Shown one piece after another: positions 35,403 through 44,832 of a stretch of DNA of 64,000 nucleotides. The DNA lies in assembly GCF_014844035.1 (NCBI RefSeq), contig NZ_CP062159.1:992001-1056000 (forward strand). Direction: 5' to 3'. Both the position numbers and the translations under genes were made by a program. This DNA comes from Flavobacterium sp. MDT1-60. GTDB lineage: Bacteria > Bacteroidota > Bacteroidia > Flavobacteriales > Flavobacteriaceae. The notes under the pieces are model-generated. The model saw only the letters and a list, made by a program, of their open reading frames with translations. It made no database searches and had not been told where the DNA came from. Positions within the stretch are counted from its first letter, which is position 1. Each line of letters opens with the position of its first letter.

Positions 35403-37834
35403 ATAATCTCTTTTTGCAACGCTTTAAAAAGTGATTCTGTTTTTGCCTTTAAGGCTTTAAAGATGTCTTTCAAATCAGAAATTTCAAAATCATTTTTATC
35501 TAATACTTTTAGTATCCCGCCAATTTCATATGCTTCAATCTGATTGAACATTGGTGCAATTCGATGCGCAATAGCATTTATTTCCGGGACATTTTCTTGT
35601 CCAATGGCAGTTTCTAAAAACACAAGATTTTCATTGGTACTTTCTATAAATGATTTTAAAACTTCATTTAAGGCATTTTTATCATTTCCCAGAAAGTCTT
35701 TTAGGGTTTCTAAGGAATATGATTTTGTAGCTATTTTTTCTTCGTTGTCATTAATGTCAACCACAGGCAAAGTATCATTTTGTAAAATAAGATGAATGGT
35801 TTCCAATAATATTTTTGGAGAATACGGTTTTTTAACCACAGTTGTAAAACCTGCTTTGGCGTATACAGACGGAGCTAAATCAGTTCTTCCGGTTAAGGCA
35901 ATTACAGGTTGATTTTTATAGATTGACGTGTTTTTAAGTTTTTGAAGAAACATAAAACCATCCATTTCAGGCATTTGAATATCGGTTATGACAAAATCAA
36001 AATTCGTTTTTTGAATGGCTTCCAATGCTTTGATCGCACTGGTGAAAGACAATACCTGATGATTTTCCTGTCTTAAAACACCAATGGTTAAATTGAGCAG
36101 ATTAATGTCGTCATCAATCACAATGAAAGTTTGTTTTTTAGTATTGCGAACAATTGCTTTTTTAGCCTCTTGTATTGAGTTTGTACTGCTGTCAAACAAT
36201 AACGGCAACTGAATTTCAAAAGTACTTCCTTTTCCAAAAATACTTTCAAGCTGTAAAGTTCCTCCTAAAATGGAAATTATTTTTTGGCAGATTGACAATC
36301 CTAAACCAGTTCCGCCGTATTTTTTTTCGATGCCTTCATTGGCCTGAGCAAATTCTTCAAAAACTAATTTCTGATTTTCTTTTTCAATTCCAATTCCGCT
36401 ATCTTCAATTATAATCGTAAAAAATTGATCATTTTCAGCAATAAAAGCACCGATTCTGATAAAACCTTCTTCCGTAAATTTATAAGCATTTCCAATAATA
36501 TTGCTTAAGATTTGTTTCAATCGAAACGGATCCCCCACAATTTTACTGTTCAGCTTTTCATCAACATTAATAATAAGTTCAATGTTTTTTTGTTTGTAAA
36601 CGGTCTGAATGCTTTTGGCAACTTCATCAATAATTTCAGGCAATGAAAAAGGCACTTTTTCAATCGTAATTTTTCCTGCTTCGATTTGAGAGAAATCCAA
36701 TAAATCCTGAACTAATTGGGTAATATATTCTGAAGAATTTTTAATGTTTTTAATAAAATAAGACTGCTTCGTATTCACATCAGAATTACCCAAAAGTTCT
36801 GAATAACCGACAATGGTACTCAAAGGTGTTTTTAAATCATGACTTACGGTCGAAATCAATTGCTCGCGGCTTTTTAATAAGTTCTTCGTTTTAAAATTCG
36901 CAATTTCGAGCTGTCTTTTATAGACTTGTGATTTCGAATAATCGCTCACAATTAAAATGGAGAAAAACAAAGTCAATATCAAACCAATAATGGCCGAAGC
37001 CGTTACAATTTCATTGACTTTTTTAAGTGATTTTTCTTTTAAAGAATTGTTTTTAATCGAATTGATAATGATTTCTCGCTCAATAATCCGAAGCACTTTT
37101 CGAAGTTGTTCTGAAATGGCGATTTCATTTTTAAGCAATTTATTTTCCTCAAAATTCAGTGATTCTTTTTTCTTTTCTGCTTTTAGTTTTACATTGCTCA
37201 AAAGCTTTTTCGAATTTGCCAGGATAGAATCAGAAGCCTGTTTGCTTAACGTATTGGTACTGTCATCCGGAATATTCTGATTCAGATAATCGACATATTT
37301 CTGAAGCACATTTCGCTGGTAACTTCCAAGCTGATTTGGACTTTTAGTAAAATCCTGAAGCTCTAATTTTCGGAGTTTAAACTCCATTTTGGTGATTTCA
37401 TCAATAGCAGTATTTACCGAAACTTCATCGTCAGCTTTGTTTTTTATCGCTTTTAACTGCTGAATGTTCTTCGTTTTTTCAGATAAATAATAATTAACGC
37501 TGTCCAACAACGTTTTTTGATATTGTGTAGTTACTATCTGTTTTAAAGTGTCAATTCTGGAACGTAAAGAATCGGTTTCAGTAAGATAACTTTTAAAGTC
37601 ACTTTCAGAGTTAGTCTGAATTGTTTTTCGGGCTAAACTCTCCGTTTTATAGACATTCGAAAATAATTTGCTAACTCTTAAAATTTTGGTTTTTTCGAAG
37701 GCAATTTTATTTTCCAGTTTGTTATAAACCACATTTTCAGAATATAAAAACCATCCGACTGTAACAACCAAAGCCAGTAAAGCAACGTAGCTGAAAAGTA
37801 CTTTTATAGCAGTGTAACTTCTTTTACTTTCCAT
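35399..37834 (-). CDS. hybrid sensor histidine kinase with receiver and HPt domains
   Basis: This 811-aa membrane kinase has two transmembrane segments (~10-30 and ~276-298) flanking a large helical periplasmic sensor (~31-275, coiled-coil rich, unrecognised). A short cytoplasmic coiled coil leads to HisKA with H332 in STVSHDLKTPLS and a HATPase domain (~430-545, N-box NIIGNAYKF, EDSGIGIE, GGTGLGLSI). A receiver domain (~568-685, D618 in FVITDIQMPEMDG) and a C-terminal HPt domain (~715-805, H757 in NAIAHRIAPMF) complete it. The full phosphorelay can pass phosphate H332-D618-H757 and on to the convergent NtrC-type regulator. Confidence 0.94.
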   Translation of the reverse strand: MESKRSYTAIKVLFSYVALLALVVTVGWFLYSENVVYNKLENKIAFEKTKILRVSKLFSNVYKTESLARKTIQTNSESDFKSYLTETDSLRSRIDTLKQIVTTQYQKTLLDSVNYYLSEKTKNIQQLKAIKNKADDEVSVNTAIDEITKMEFKLRKLELQDFTKSPNQLGSYQRNVLQKYVDYLNQNIPDDSTNTLSKQASDSILANSKKLLSNVKLKAEKKKESLNFEENKLLKNEIAISEQLRKVLRIIEREIIINSIKNNSLKEKSLKKVNEIVTASAIIGLILTLFFSILIVSDYSKSQVYKRQLEIANFKTKNLLKSREQLISTVSHDLKTPLSTIVGYSELLGNSDVNTKQSYFIKNIKNSSEYITQLVQDLLDFSQIEAGKITIEKVPFSLPEIIDEVAKSIQTVYKQKNIELIINVDEKLNSKIVGDPFRLKQILSNIIGNAYKFTEEGFIRIGAFIAENDQFFTIIIEDSGIGIEKENQKLVFEEFAQANEGIEKKYGGTGLGLSICQKIISILGGTLQLESIFGKGSTFEIQLPLLFDSSTNSIQEAKKAIVRNTKKQTFIVIDDDINLLNLTIGVLRQENHQVLSFTSAIKALEAIQKTNFDFVITDIQMPEMDGFMFLQKLKNTSIYKNQPVIALTGRTDLAPSVYAKAGFTTVVKKPYSPKILLETIHLILQNDTLPVVDINDNEEKIATKSYSLETLKDFLGNDKNALNEVLKSFIESTNENLVFLETAIGQENVPEINAIAHRIAPMFNQIEAYEIGGILKVLDKNDFEISDLKDIFKALKAKTESLFKALQKEII

Positions 37835-37954
37835 AGATTTTCAAGTAGTAGATTTGGTAGATTTAAAATTGAATTCCCTGCAATTTATTCAAAAAAATCT
37901 GTTTTTAAAAGAGAATCGAAATGAATCTGTTACATAATTCAAAGGTCTTGAAAA

Positions 37955-37989
37955 TAAAAAAGCCGCAAATTGTTATATAATTTGCGGCT
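37955..37989 (-). terminator. terminator of the S9 peptidase gene
   Basis: On the minus strand AGCCGCAAATT (37989-37979) pairs with AATTTGCGGCT (37971-37961), followed by six T. It separates the peptidase from the histidine kinase on the same strand. Confidence 0.9.
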
Positions 37990-38013
37990 ATTAAATATTT
38001 ATGTAAGCTTAAC

Positions 38014-39915
38014 TTATAACGTTTCGTTCAGCCATTTAAAAAATTCACCTTGCCAAACCTGAGCATTTTGCGGATGCAATACCCAGTGGTTTTCATCAGG
38101 AAAATAAACAAATCTACTTTTGATTCCTCTTAACTGAGCAGCCTGAAAAGCTTCTTGTCCTTGTCCAATTGGCACACGGAAATCTTTTCCTCCCTGGAAG
38201 ATCAGAATTGGTTTGTTCCAGTTTTGAACCAAAGTTGCCGGATTAAATGTCGTGTATGCTTTTTGGGCAACTGCATTGTCTTTTTCCCAATATGCACCAC
38301 CAAAATCCCAGTTGTTAAAGAAAACTTCTTCAGTAGTTCCCAACATACTTACGGTATTGAAAACGCCGTCGTGTGCAATAAAAGTTTTGAAACGGTTGTT
38401 GTGAATTCCGGCTAAATAAAATACTGAATATCCTCCGTAACTTGCCCCAACACAACCTAAACGGCTTTTGTCAACGTAGCTTTCTTTGGCAACATCATCA
38501 ATTGCAGAAAGGTAATCGTCCATAACCTGGCCGCCCCAGTCTTTACTGATTTTCTCATTCCATTCTACACCATGTCCTGGCATACCACGACGGTTTGGTG
38601 CAACAACTACATAGCCTTTAGCAGCCATTAATGAAAAATTCCAACGGAAAGAATAGGATTGTGTCAACGCACTTTGTGGTCCGCCCTGACAGAATAACAA
38701 CGTTGGATATTTTTTTGAAGCATCAAAATTTGGAGGTAAAATTACCCAAACCAACATTTTTTTACCGTCAGTTGTCGTAACATAACGTCTTTCCGTTTTG
38801 CTTAACGCTAGTGTTTTATATGTATCTGTATTTACATTTGAAAGTTGTTTCCAGGTATTTTTCTTCAAATTAAAAGAATAAATCTCAGGAGCGTGATTCA
38901 TGTCGTTTCTGGTTACGATGATATCATCTCCAGCGAAACCTACTAAATCATTTACGTCAAAATCACCTTTTGTAATCTGACGAACCTGAATGGCAATTCT
39001 TGTCAATCCCGGAAAGTTTACTACAAAAAGTTGTTTTGTACCGTCAACCGGCGCTACAAAATAAATGTTTTTACCGTCTTTACTCCAGATAAAATTGTCT
39101 ACAGTTCCGTCCCAATTGGCAGTTAAGTTGGTTTTGATTCCTTTAAATTCAACAATAATGTCGTTTTTATCAGCTTCATAACCATCACGTTTCATTTGCA
39201 GCCAGGTTAAATTTCCTGTTGGAGAAAACTGCGGAGCTGTATCGTATCCTAGATTATCTTCGGTTCTGTTGATTGTTTTTTGAGTCTCTAAATTGTACTC
39301 GTAAATATTGGTGTTTGTAGAAATAGCATAATCAGTTCCCGCTTTTTTCTTGCAAACATATAAGATACTTTTTCCGTCAGGAGACCAGATATAGTCTTCG
39401 TCGCCACCAAAAGGTTTTTGTGGAGAATCGAAGTTCTCCCCTTTTAAGATGTCAATTCCGGCAGCGCCTTCTTTGTTTTCTTTATAAAAAACGTGGTTGA
39501 ATTTCCCTTCGTTCCAGGTATCCCAATGACGATAATCTAAACCATCATAAATTTGGGCATCTGATTTGGTAAGGCTCGGATAAAAATCTTTTCCTAAAAC
39601 TTTCTCCAGTTTCACTTCTTCATTGTACACTAAAAATTTTCCGTCAGGCGAAACATTTTTGTCGGCCAAAACATCTTTTGTGTCTTTAATTTCAGTTGCA
39701 GCTCCGCCATTAACTGGCAAGATGTAAAATTTTGAAGATGATTTGTTTTCTTCTACTGAAGGAGTAGAAACTTTAAAAACAACGTTTTTTTCGTCTTTTG
39801 AAAGTCCAAGTGCAGTCACTCTTCCTAATTTCCATAACAATTCTGGTGACATCACATTCTGTCCGATAGCGTTTAAACTCATCATTATTAAGGTTGTAAA
39901 TAATACTTTTTTCAT
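38014..39915 (-). CDS. S9 family serine peptidase (prolyl oligopeptidase-type)
   Basis: This 633-aa secreted peptidase has a signal peptide (1-19, cut after AIGQ). An N-terminal beta-propeller (~20-370) contains repeated SPDGK-type blades (SPDGKFLVYN, SPDGKSILYV, SKDGKNIYFV). The C-terminal alpha/beta hydrolase domain carries the triad S492 (GASYGGYS), D578 (GGKDFRVP) and H610 (DENHWVL). It probably degrades peptides in the periplasm, as for the DPP IV/acylaminoacyl-peptidase group. It is monocistronic, with its own terminator. Confidence 0.93.
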   Translation of the reverse strand: MKKVLFTTLIMMSLNAIGQNVMSPELLWKLGRVTALGLSKDEKNVVFKVSTPSVEENKSSSKFYILPVNGGAATEIKDTKDVLADKNVSPDGKFLVYNEEVKLEKVLGKDFYPSLTKSDAQIYDGLDYRHWDTWNEGKFNHVFYKENKEGAAGIDILKGENFDSPQKPFGGDEDYIWSPDGKSILYVCKKKAGTDYAISTNTNIYEYNLETQKTINRTEDNLGYDTAPQFSPTGNLTWLQMKRDGYEADKNDIIVEFKGIKTNLTANWDGTVDNFIWSKDGKNIYFVAPVDGTKQLFVVNFPGLTRIAIQVRQITKGDFDVNDLVGFAGDDIIVTRNDMNHAPEIYSFNLKKNTWKQLSNVNTDTYKTLALSKTERRYVTTTDGKKMLVWVILPPNFDASKKYPTLLFCQGGPQSALTQSYSFRWNFSLMAAKGYVVVAPNRRGMPGHGVEWNEKISKDWGGQVMDDYLSAIDDVAKESYVDKSRLGCVGASYGGYSVFYLAGIHNNRFKTFIAHDGVFNTVSMLGTTEEVFFNNWDFGGAYWEKDNAVAQKAYTTFNPATLVQNWNKPILIFQGGKDFRVPIGQGQEAFQAAQLRGIKSRFVYFPDENHWVLHPQNAQVWQGEFFKWLNETL

Positions 39916-39954
39916 AATAAAATTCTAATATTCGTGGGGCTAAAAATACAACAT

Positions 39955-40080
39955 TTAAATTCCAAATAATTTAAAATAAATCCCAAAAAATAAATTCCAA
40001 ATTCCAATATCTAAACTTTAACTTTAAAGGTTTCAAATTGGAATTTGGAATTTAAAAATTTGGAATTTAAATTAAAGAAA
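39955..40080. repeat. composite inverted repeat with AATTCCAAA/TTTGGAATT words
   Basis: AATTCCAAA-type words (39958-40010) face TTTGGAATTT words (40045-40070). The two groups are complementary and can fold into an imperfect long stem. It lies in the divergent gap between the S9 peptidase and the oxidoreductase gene. It has the same design as the elements at 3500, 11594 and 30216. Confidence 0.5.
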
Positions 40081-40108
40081 TTATTATTTTTATAAAAAAT
40101 TGGCAAAG

Positions 40109-41221
40109 ATGGAATTAAGTTATTGGGAGCTGAAAAACTGGTTTACGAATGTTGATTATACCATCGTTGGAAGTGGGATCGTAGGTTTACATGCAGCATT
40201 ACGCTTACGCGAAAGATTCCCAACGGCGAAAATTCTGGTTTTAGAAAGAGGGATGTTGCCACAAGGTGCCAGTACAAAAAATGCCGGTTTTGCCTGTTTC
40301 GGAAGTCTTTCTGAAATTTTGGAAGATCTTAAAACACATTCAGAAGAAGATGTGATTGCGTTGATTGAAAAACGCTGGCAAGGATTGCAATTGCTCCGAA
40401 AAAGATTGGGAGATGCTGCAATAGATTTTAAACCTCACGGCGGATACGAACTTTTTTTGAAAGAAGATGAAAGAGGTTTCAATGAATGTGTTGCGCGATT
40501 GCCTTTTATTAATGAAATTTTAAAACCACTTTTTAAGACTGATGTTTTTACCAAAGAAATAGACCGATTTGGTTTTGAAAACATTCAGGAATATTTAATT
40601 TTTAATCCGTTTGAAGCGCAGATCGATACCGGAAATATGATGCAGGAATTGCTGAAACAAGCCGTTGCTGCTGATGTTTTAATTTTGAACCAGCAAACCG
40701 TAACAGGTTATACCGATTTAGGAAATCAGGTTGAAATTGCATTGAACGATTTTAGTTTTACTTCAAAAAAGATATTGTTCGCAACAAATGGCTTTGCTAA
40801 TACGTTAACAAAAGGAGCAGTCCAACCGGCGAGGGCGCAGGTTTTAATTACGGAACCAATTCAAAATTTAGATATTCGGGGCACTTTTCATCTGGATCGC
40901 GGTTATTATTATTTCAGAAATATTGGTGACAGAATCTTGCTTGGCGGAGGCCGAAACTTAGATTTTGAAGCAGAAAACACAACCGAATTTGGCCAAACGA
41001 AAATTGTACAAAATAAATTGGAAGAGTTGCTGAAAAATGTAATTTTACCAAATCAGGATTTCCAGATTGCCCATCGTTGGAGCGGGATTATGGGAGTAGG
41101 AAACAGTAAAAATCCTGTTGTTTCGCAATTGTCTGAAAACGTGTTTTGTGGAGTGCGTTTAGGCGGAATGGGCGTAGCAATAGGTAGTTTAATAGGAACA
41201 GAATTAGCAGATTTAATATAA
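40109..41221 (+). CDS. FAD-dependent oxidoreductase (DAO family)
   Basis: This protein (~370 aa) has a glycine-oxidase/D-amino-acid-oxidase-type fold. Near the N-terminus is the FAD-binding Rossmann motif YTIVGSGIVGLHAALRLRER, followed by VLERGMLPQGASTKNAGFAC, where the STKNAG segment is typical. The C-terminal end has RLGGMGVAIGSLIGTELADL, also typical. It likely oxidises an amine or amino acid; the substrate is unknown. The frame opens at a TTG at 40100, but the ATG at 40109 is a better start. Its stop overlaps the mtgA start (TAATG), so it is translationally coupled to mtgA. Confidence 0.88.
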   Translation: MELSYWELKNWFTNVDYTIVGSGIVGLHAALRLRERFPTAKILVLERGMLPQGASTKNAGFACFGSLSEILEDLKTHSEEDVIALIEKRWQGLQLLRKRLGDAAIDFKPHGGYELFLKEDERGFNECVARLPFINEILKPLFKTDVFTKEIDRFGFENIQEYLIFNPFEAQIDTGNMMQELLKQAVAADVLILNQQTVTGYTDLGNQVEIALNDFSFTSKKILFATNGFANTLTKGAVQPARAQVLITEPIQNLDIRGTFHLDRGYYYFRNIGDRILLGGGRNLDFEAENTTEFGQTKIVQNKLEELLKNVILPNQDFQIAHRWSGIMGVGNSKNPVVSQLSENVFCGVRLGGMGVAIGSLIGTELADLI

Positions 41222-41994
41222 TGGCAGCAACCAAAAAACCAGTACCAAAAAAAACAACCGCAAGTAAGCCAAAGCCAACAGCAAAAAAGAAAACCAATCG
41301 CACGTTTGGCCAGAAAGTAAAATGGTTTTTTATAAAACTGTTTTTATGGTTTTTCGGACTTTCGATCGGTTCCGTTATCATTTTTAAATATGTGCCGGTA
41401 CCTTTTACACCTTTAATGGTGATTCGTGCTATCGAAAATAAATTAGGAGGAAAAGAAGTTTATTTTGACCACGATTGGGAACCGATTGAGAAAATTTCGA
41501 TGAATTTGCAGAAAGCGGTTATCGCCAGTGAAGACGGAACTTTTTTATATCACAATGGTTTTGATTTCAAAGCACTTCAAAAAGCCTATAAAAGCAACGA
41601 ACGCGGACGCCGAATTCGTGGCGGAAGTACCATTTCGCAACAAACCGCTAAAAATGTGTTTTTATGGCAGGGGAAAAGCTATTTTCGTAAAGGTTTAGAA
41701 GCGTACTTCACCGTTTTAATTGAAGTTATCTGGGGAAAACAACGCATCATGGAAGTTTACCTGAATAGTATCGAAATGGGCGATGGTGTTTATGGTGCTT
41801 ATGCGGCAACTGAACATTGGTATCGTCGTGACGCTTCAAGTTTAACTGCCATGCAGGCGGCCGGAATTGCAGCAATATTACCAAACCCAAGAAAATTTAA
41901 AGCGACAGGTTCTTCAAGTTATATCAATCGACGCAAAGAACGAATTGTTCGTGAAATGCGTGCTGTTGGAAAAATAAATTATAATGCGAAATAA
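41221..41994 (+). CDS. mtgA: monofunctional peptidoglycan transglycosylase (GT51)
   Basis: This 257-aa protein has a Lys/Pro-rich cytoplasmic N-terminus (1-30), one membrane helix (~37-58) and a GT51 domain. The catalytic Glu is in VIASEDGTFLYHNGFD, with GGSTISQQTAKNVFLW and KQRIMEVYLNSIEMG following. It polymerises lipid II glycan strands without a transpeptidase domain. The first ATG overlaps the preceding stop by 1 nt, and the last 11 nt overlap the next gene, giving a compact three-gene operon. Confidence 0.95.
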   Translation: MAATKKPVPKKTTASKPKPTAKKKTNRTFGQKVKWFFIKLFLWFFGLSIGSVIIFKYVPVPFTPLMVIRAIENKLGGKEVYFDHDWEPIEKISMNLQKAVIASEDGTFLYHNGFDFKALQKAYKSNERGRRIRGGSTISQQTAKNVFLWQGKSYFRKGLEAYFTVLIEVIWGKQRIMEVYLNSIEMGDGVYGAYAATEHWYRRDASSLTAMQAAGIAAILPNPRKFKATGSSSYINRRKERIVREMRAVGKINYNAK

Positions 41995-42940
41995 AAAGAT
42001 TGTTTTTGTATTTCTGGTTCTAACCACAGCGCTATCTTTTGGGCAGGGAAAAACAAATGAATTTGGTTTTATTTCCGATAATGATTTATACACTTCGTCT
42101 AAAAATGATATGTATTATACAAACGGTTTAGAACTTTTTTTCAGATATCTATCCAAAAACGAAAACGAAAAAATCAATAAAAAAATTACTGAATTTCGTT
42201 TAGGGCAATATATCTATAATCCGAGATTTATTAATGAAACGGCTGTTGATATTAACGACCGTCCTTTTACGGGATATCTTTTTGCCGAAGCCGGACGCAG
42301 TTTTTTCTACCAAAGCGAATCGGTTTTAAAGACCGATTTTCAGTTGGGTTTTATGGGACCAAATGCTTTTGGGCGTGAAACCCAGGAAAGTTTTCATCAT
42401 GTTATTGGTTATAAAAAGGTGTATGGCTGGGAAAACCAGCTTCATAATGCACTTGCCGTACAGGCACATGTGATGTATTCGAAGAAATTATTCCCTTCTA
42501 AACACAATGATTTTGTAGATCTTCATTTTCAGTCAGAAGCGAATTTGGGGACTATTTTTAACGGTGTTTCTACAGGATTTTTGGCTAGAATTGGCTTCAA
42601 GAAATTACTTCCTGTTTATGATTCTAATTTGTATGACGCTTCAGTGAGTTCTCAACCGCAATTCGATGTGAGGGAATTTTACTTTTATGCGATGCCAAGC
42701 GTCAATTACCAATTTTACGACGCCACCATCGAAGGCAGTATGTTCAGCGACACCAGTCCGGTGACTTTTGAGTTGGAACCACTTCGTTTCAACGCCGAAT
42801 TTGGTTTGAAATACCGCCACAATAAGTTCAATATTTCTTATTCTTTTCTTTACCGTGGCCGCGAATTGAAAGATCCTGAAACAAATACGAATTCAGGTTA
42901 TTTTTATGGGTCTATTCGAATGGGGTTTTTGATTAAGTAG
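41984..42940 (+). CDS. LpxR-like lipid A deacylase family outer-membrane protein
   Basis: This 318-aa protein has a signal peptide (1-19, cut after SFGQ). The N-terminal LpxR family signature is NEFGFISDNDLYTSSKND, followed by MYYTNGLELFFRY, with the N-D and Y-T-N-G residues expected of the calcium/active-site region. The rest is a beta-barrel rich in aromatic strands and ends FYGSIRMGFLIK. It may remove 3'-acyloxyacyl groups from lipid A in the outer membrane. Placement after mtgA suggests an envelope-remodelling operon. The family call is by motif; activity is inferred. Confidence 0.85.
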   Translation: MRNKKIVFVFLVLTTALSFGQGKTNEFGFISDNDLYTSSKNDMYYTNGLELFFRYLSKNENEKINKKITEFRLGQYIYNPRFINETAVDINDRPFTGYLFAEAGRSFFYQSESVLKTDFQLGFMGPNAFGRETQESFHHVIGYKKVYGWENQLHNALAVQAHVMYSKKLFPSKHNDFVDLHFQSEANLGTIFNGVSTGFLARIGFKKLLPVYDSNLYDASVSSQPQFDVREFYFYAMPSVNYQFYDATIEGSMFSDTSPVTFELEPLRFNAEFGLKYRHNKFNISYSFLYRGRELKDPETNTNSGYFYGSIRMGFLIK

Positions 42941-42947
42941 TTTTTTT

Positions 42948-43225
42948 GCCACGAAGGAGCTAAGGCACTAAGTTTTTTTTAACCGCAAAGTTCGCTAAGG
43001 GTTTACGCAAAGAACGCTAAGTTTGTTTGTCGGTGAGGTCGCAAAGCTGCAAAGTTCTGCCGCAATCTTGTCATTTCGACGAAGGAAACTAGAGCGATAG
43101 CGACTGGCGAAGCAAATCCTCGCAAGAAGCTCGACAAAGTTGCCACAATCTTGTCATCCTGATCCCGAGGCTTCGGGAGAAGGATCACACAAGAAGCTCG
43201 ACAAAGTGAAGCTTTTAATAATTAA
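42948..43225. repeat. mosaic of Flavobacterium-type intergenic repeats
   Basis: This stretch holds GCCACGAAGG and GCTAAGG words, repeated AACGCTAAG/TTCGCTAAGG units, and two copies of TTGTCAT followed by TTCGACGAAGG- or CCCGAGGCTTCGGGA-type hairpins and AAGAAGCTCGACAAAG (43126-43140 and 43190-43206). It has no gene and fits the start of the accessory region. Confidence 0.55.
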
Positions 43226-43234
43226 TTCAATATT

Positions 43235-43579
43235 ATGAAAAAGAATTACCCTTTTACTCTCATCACATTATTACCCTCAAGTTTCATTCAAGCACAAACA
43301 GAAAGCTATCTCCCATTTGAAAATCGAGAGCTTACTATTGAAAAAATAATGGCAGGAATAGTCATGTTATTTGTTTATTTTATACCAACGATCATTTCAT
43401 GGAATAAAAAAAACAGCAAGTACTTGTTTGTATTTAACCTCCTCACCGCATGGACAGTGCTTTGCTGGTTTGTTTCTTTTGTTTGGGCGTTACAAATAAA
43501 CAGGCAACATGCAAGAATTTTGGCTGAAGAGAAGAAAGCCAGGAAGAAAGATAAAAAACTTAAATCTTCTACAACTTAA
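43235..43579 (+). CDS. superinfection-immunity-like membrane protein
   Basis: This 114-aa protein has an N-terminal hydrophobic segment (~5-20), a linker, and a two-helix membrane domain. FVYFIPTIISWNKKNSKYLF, then FNLLTAWTVLCWFVSFVWAL is the pattern of the T4 Imm/superinfection immunity family. The C-terminus is Lys-rich. The family name comes from a phage T4 protein that blocks entry of a second phage; many bacterial members have no proven role. It opens the accessory region. Confidence 0.8.
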   Translation: MKKNYPFTLITLLPSSFIQAQTESYLPFENRELTIEKIMAGIVMLFVYFIPTIISWNKKNSKYLFVFNLLTAWTVLCWFVSFVWALQINRQHARILAEEKKARKKDKKLKSSTT

Positions 43580-43583
43580 GTTT

Positions 43584-43826
43584 AATCTCAGATTGTTTTT
43601 CAGGTAAAAGTACGTAGTCAATTAGATTGATAAAAGGTTACTTTTGATTTAGACTTTGTTAATATGGTTTTCCGTAATGGGATGGTCAAATTAATAAACA
43701 TATTTGTATTTGTTTTAGAGCAATGATTTTTTGAAACTTAATAATTAGTTTATTGTCATTAGCTAAGTTTTTAGTTTCGCAAGTTGTCTCACTAATCAAA
43801 CAAATAAAAATGACTACAAAAAACAT
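43584..43826. repeat. direct repeat copy 1 (with 5' gene remnant)
   Basis: This copy aligns with 46895-47128 from AATCTCAGATTG onward, at high identity for about 130 bp and lower after. It ends with ATGACTACAAAAAACATATAA, a start of the 47117 gene closed by a stop after five codons. It is the left boundary of the single-gene units that follow. Confidence 0.85.
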
Positions 43827-43961
43827 ATAAAGAATTAATATTTAGATCTGAATTTAACATAAGTATTATTTATCATACCAATCTATATTTTTTAGCTGGC
43901 TTTGTGTGATTTTATCACGCATATAAATAAGTTAGCCGTAATTCAAAACGCACACACGTAT

Positions 43962-44615
43962 ATGATTTCGATTGCATTAAGAACAGATTTGAATATAAGC
44001 TATTTCAAACAAAATATATTAAGCATTTTAAGCTATCCCGACTTCGATAGTGTAGTAATTTGTTCTGGTTATTTTCAAGAAAATAATAAGTATAGTGTCA
44101 CAGGCGATGAAATTGTAAAAACAATATTAGCAAATCCGAATTTTGGTAAAATTTCATATACTATTATTGGCGGAAACTTTGGTTATACATTTCGAGGAGT
44201 GAAACCTGATTGGCATAATCAATTCGATAGTTTTTTAAATTCCTTAAAAACAAATGGAATAAGTTTTAATGCTTTTTTAGAAAGACGAAGAAAATGGCAC
44301 GCAAAAATTGCAATTGGTTTACAAGAAAAAACGCCCAAAGTAGCAATTATTGGAAGTTCGAATTTTACTGCACCAGCTTATAGTGAAAACCATAATACCT
44401 ACAACGTAGAATGTGATATAATTTTACTTCTCAAAGAAAAACAACTTGAAAATCACTTTAATCTCCAAAGTTTTGTTACAGCAGATAATCCTTTATCGCC
44501 AATAATAGCAAATATTGATTTTGATTTTAATCAGCCAGATCTTTTGGAAAGATTACAGGCTATAAATAGAGAGTTAATGGACGGTGAAAACTTAGAAGAA
44601 TATACTGATTTCTAA
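43962..44615 (+). CDS. phospholipase D-like nuclease-domain protein
   Basis: This 217-aa protein, from the ATG at 43962, has a single HKD-type site: H113-x-K115 in KWHAKIAIG, then IIGSSNFTAP with S132/N134. This resembles NgoFVII-type PLD nucleases, which act as dimers. A longer frame opens at a TTG (43902) and adds 20 residues; I prefer the ATG. The protein may be a restriction or defence nuclease. It is followed by an inverted-repeat spacer, and there is no partner gene in the same orientation apart from the unrelated next unit. Confidence 0.8.
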   Translation: MISIALRTDLNISYFKQNILSILSYPDFDSVVICSGYFQENNKYSVTGDEIVKTILANPNFGKISYTIIGGNFGYTFRGVKPDWHNQFDSFLNSLKTNGISFNAFLERRRKWHAKIAIGLQEKTPKVAIIGSSNFTAPAYSENHNTYNVECDIILLLKEKQLENHFNLQSFVTADNPLSPIIANIDFDFNQPDLLERLQAINRELMDGENLEEYTDF

Positions 44616-44616
44616 G

Positions 44617-44755
44617 ACGAACTACCGCTAACACACGCTACAAGCAATTTGGGGATTTGGCTTAATTTAAATATGGTTTTGTATTTGGAAGATTTGGCTA
44701 ATCTGAAGAATGGGCTTAATTTAGTCCCAAACACGCTATAGTACGAGAGCGTTAC
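44617..44755. repeat. attC-like spacer A after PLD gene
   Basis: It begins CTACCGCTAACACACGC and ends GAGAGCGTTACAGCA, so the ends are roughly inverted (CTAAC...GTTA). Internal words TTTGGCTTAATTTAAATATGG and ATTTGGAAGATTTGGC recur in spacer C. It does not match the canonical integron attC core (GTTRRRY). Confidence 0.55.
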
Positions 44756-44832
44756 AGCAATATTACCGGAGAAAGGAAAATTCAAGAATCTAAAGCAATT
44801 TTAAAGATAAAAATTAACAAAAATTTTAAAAC

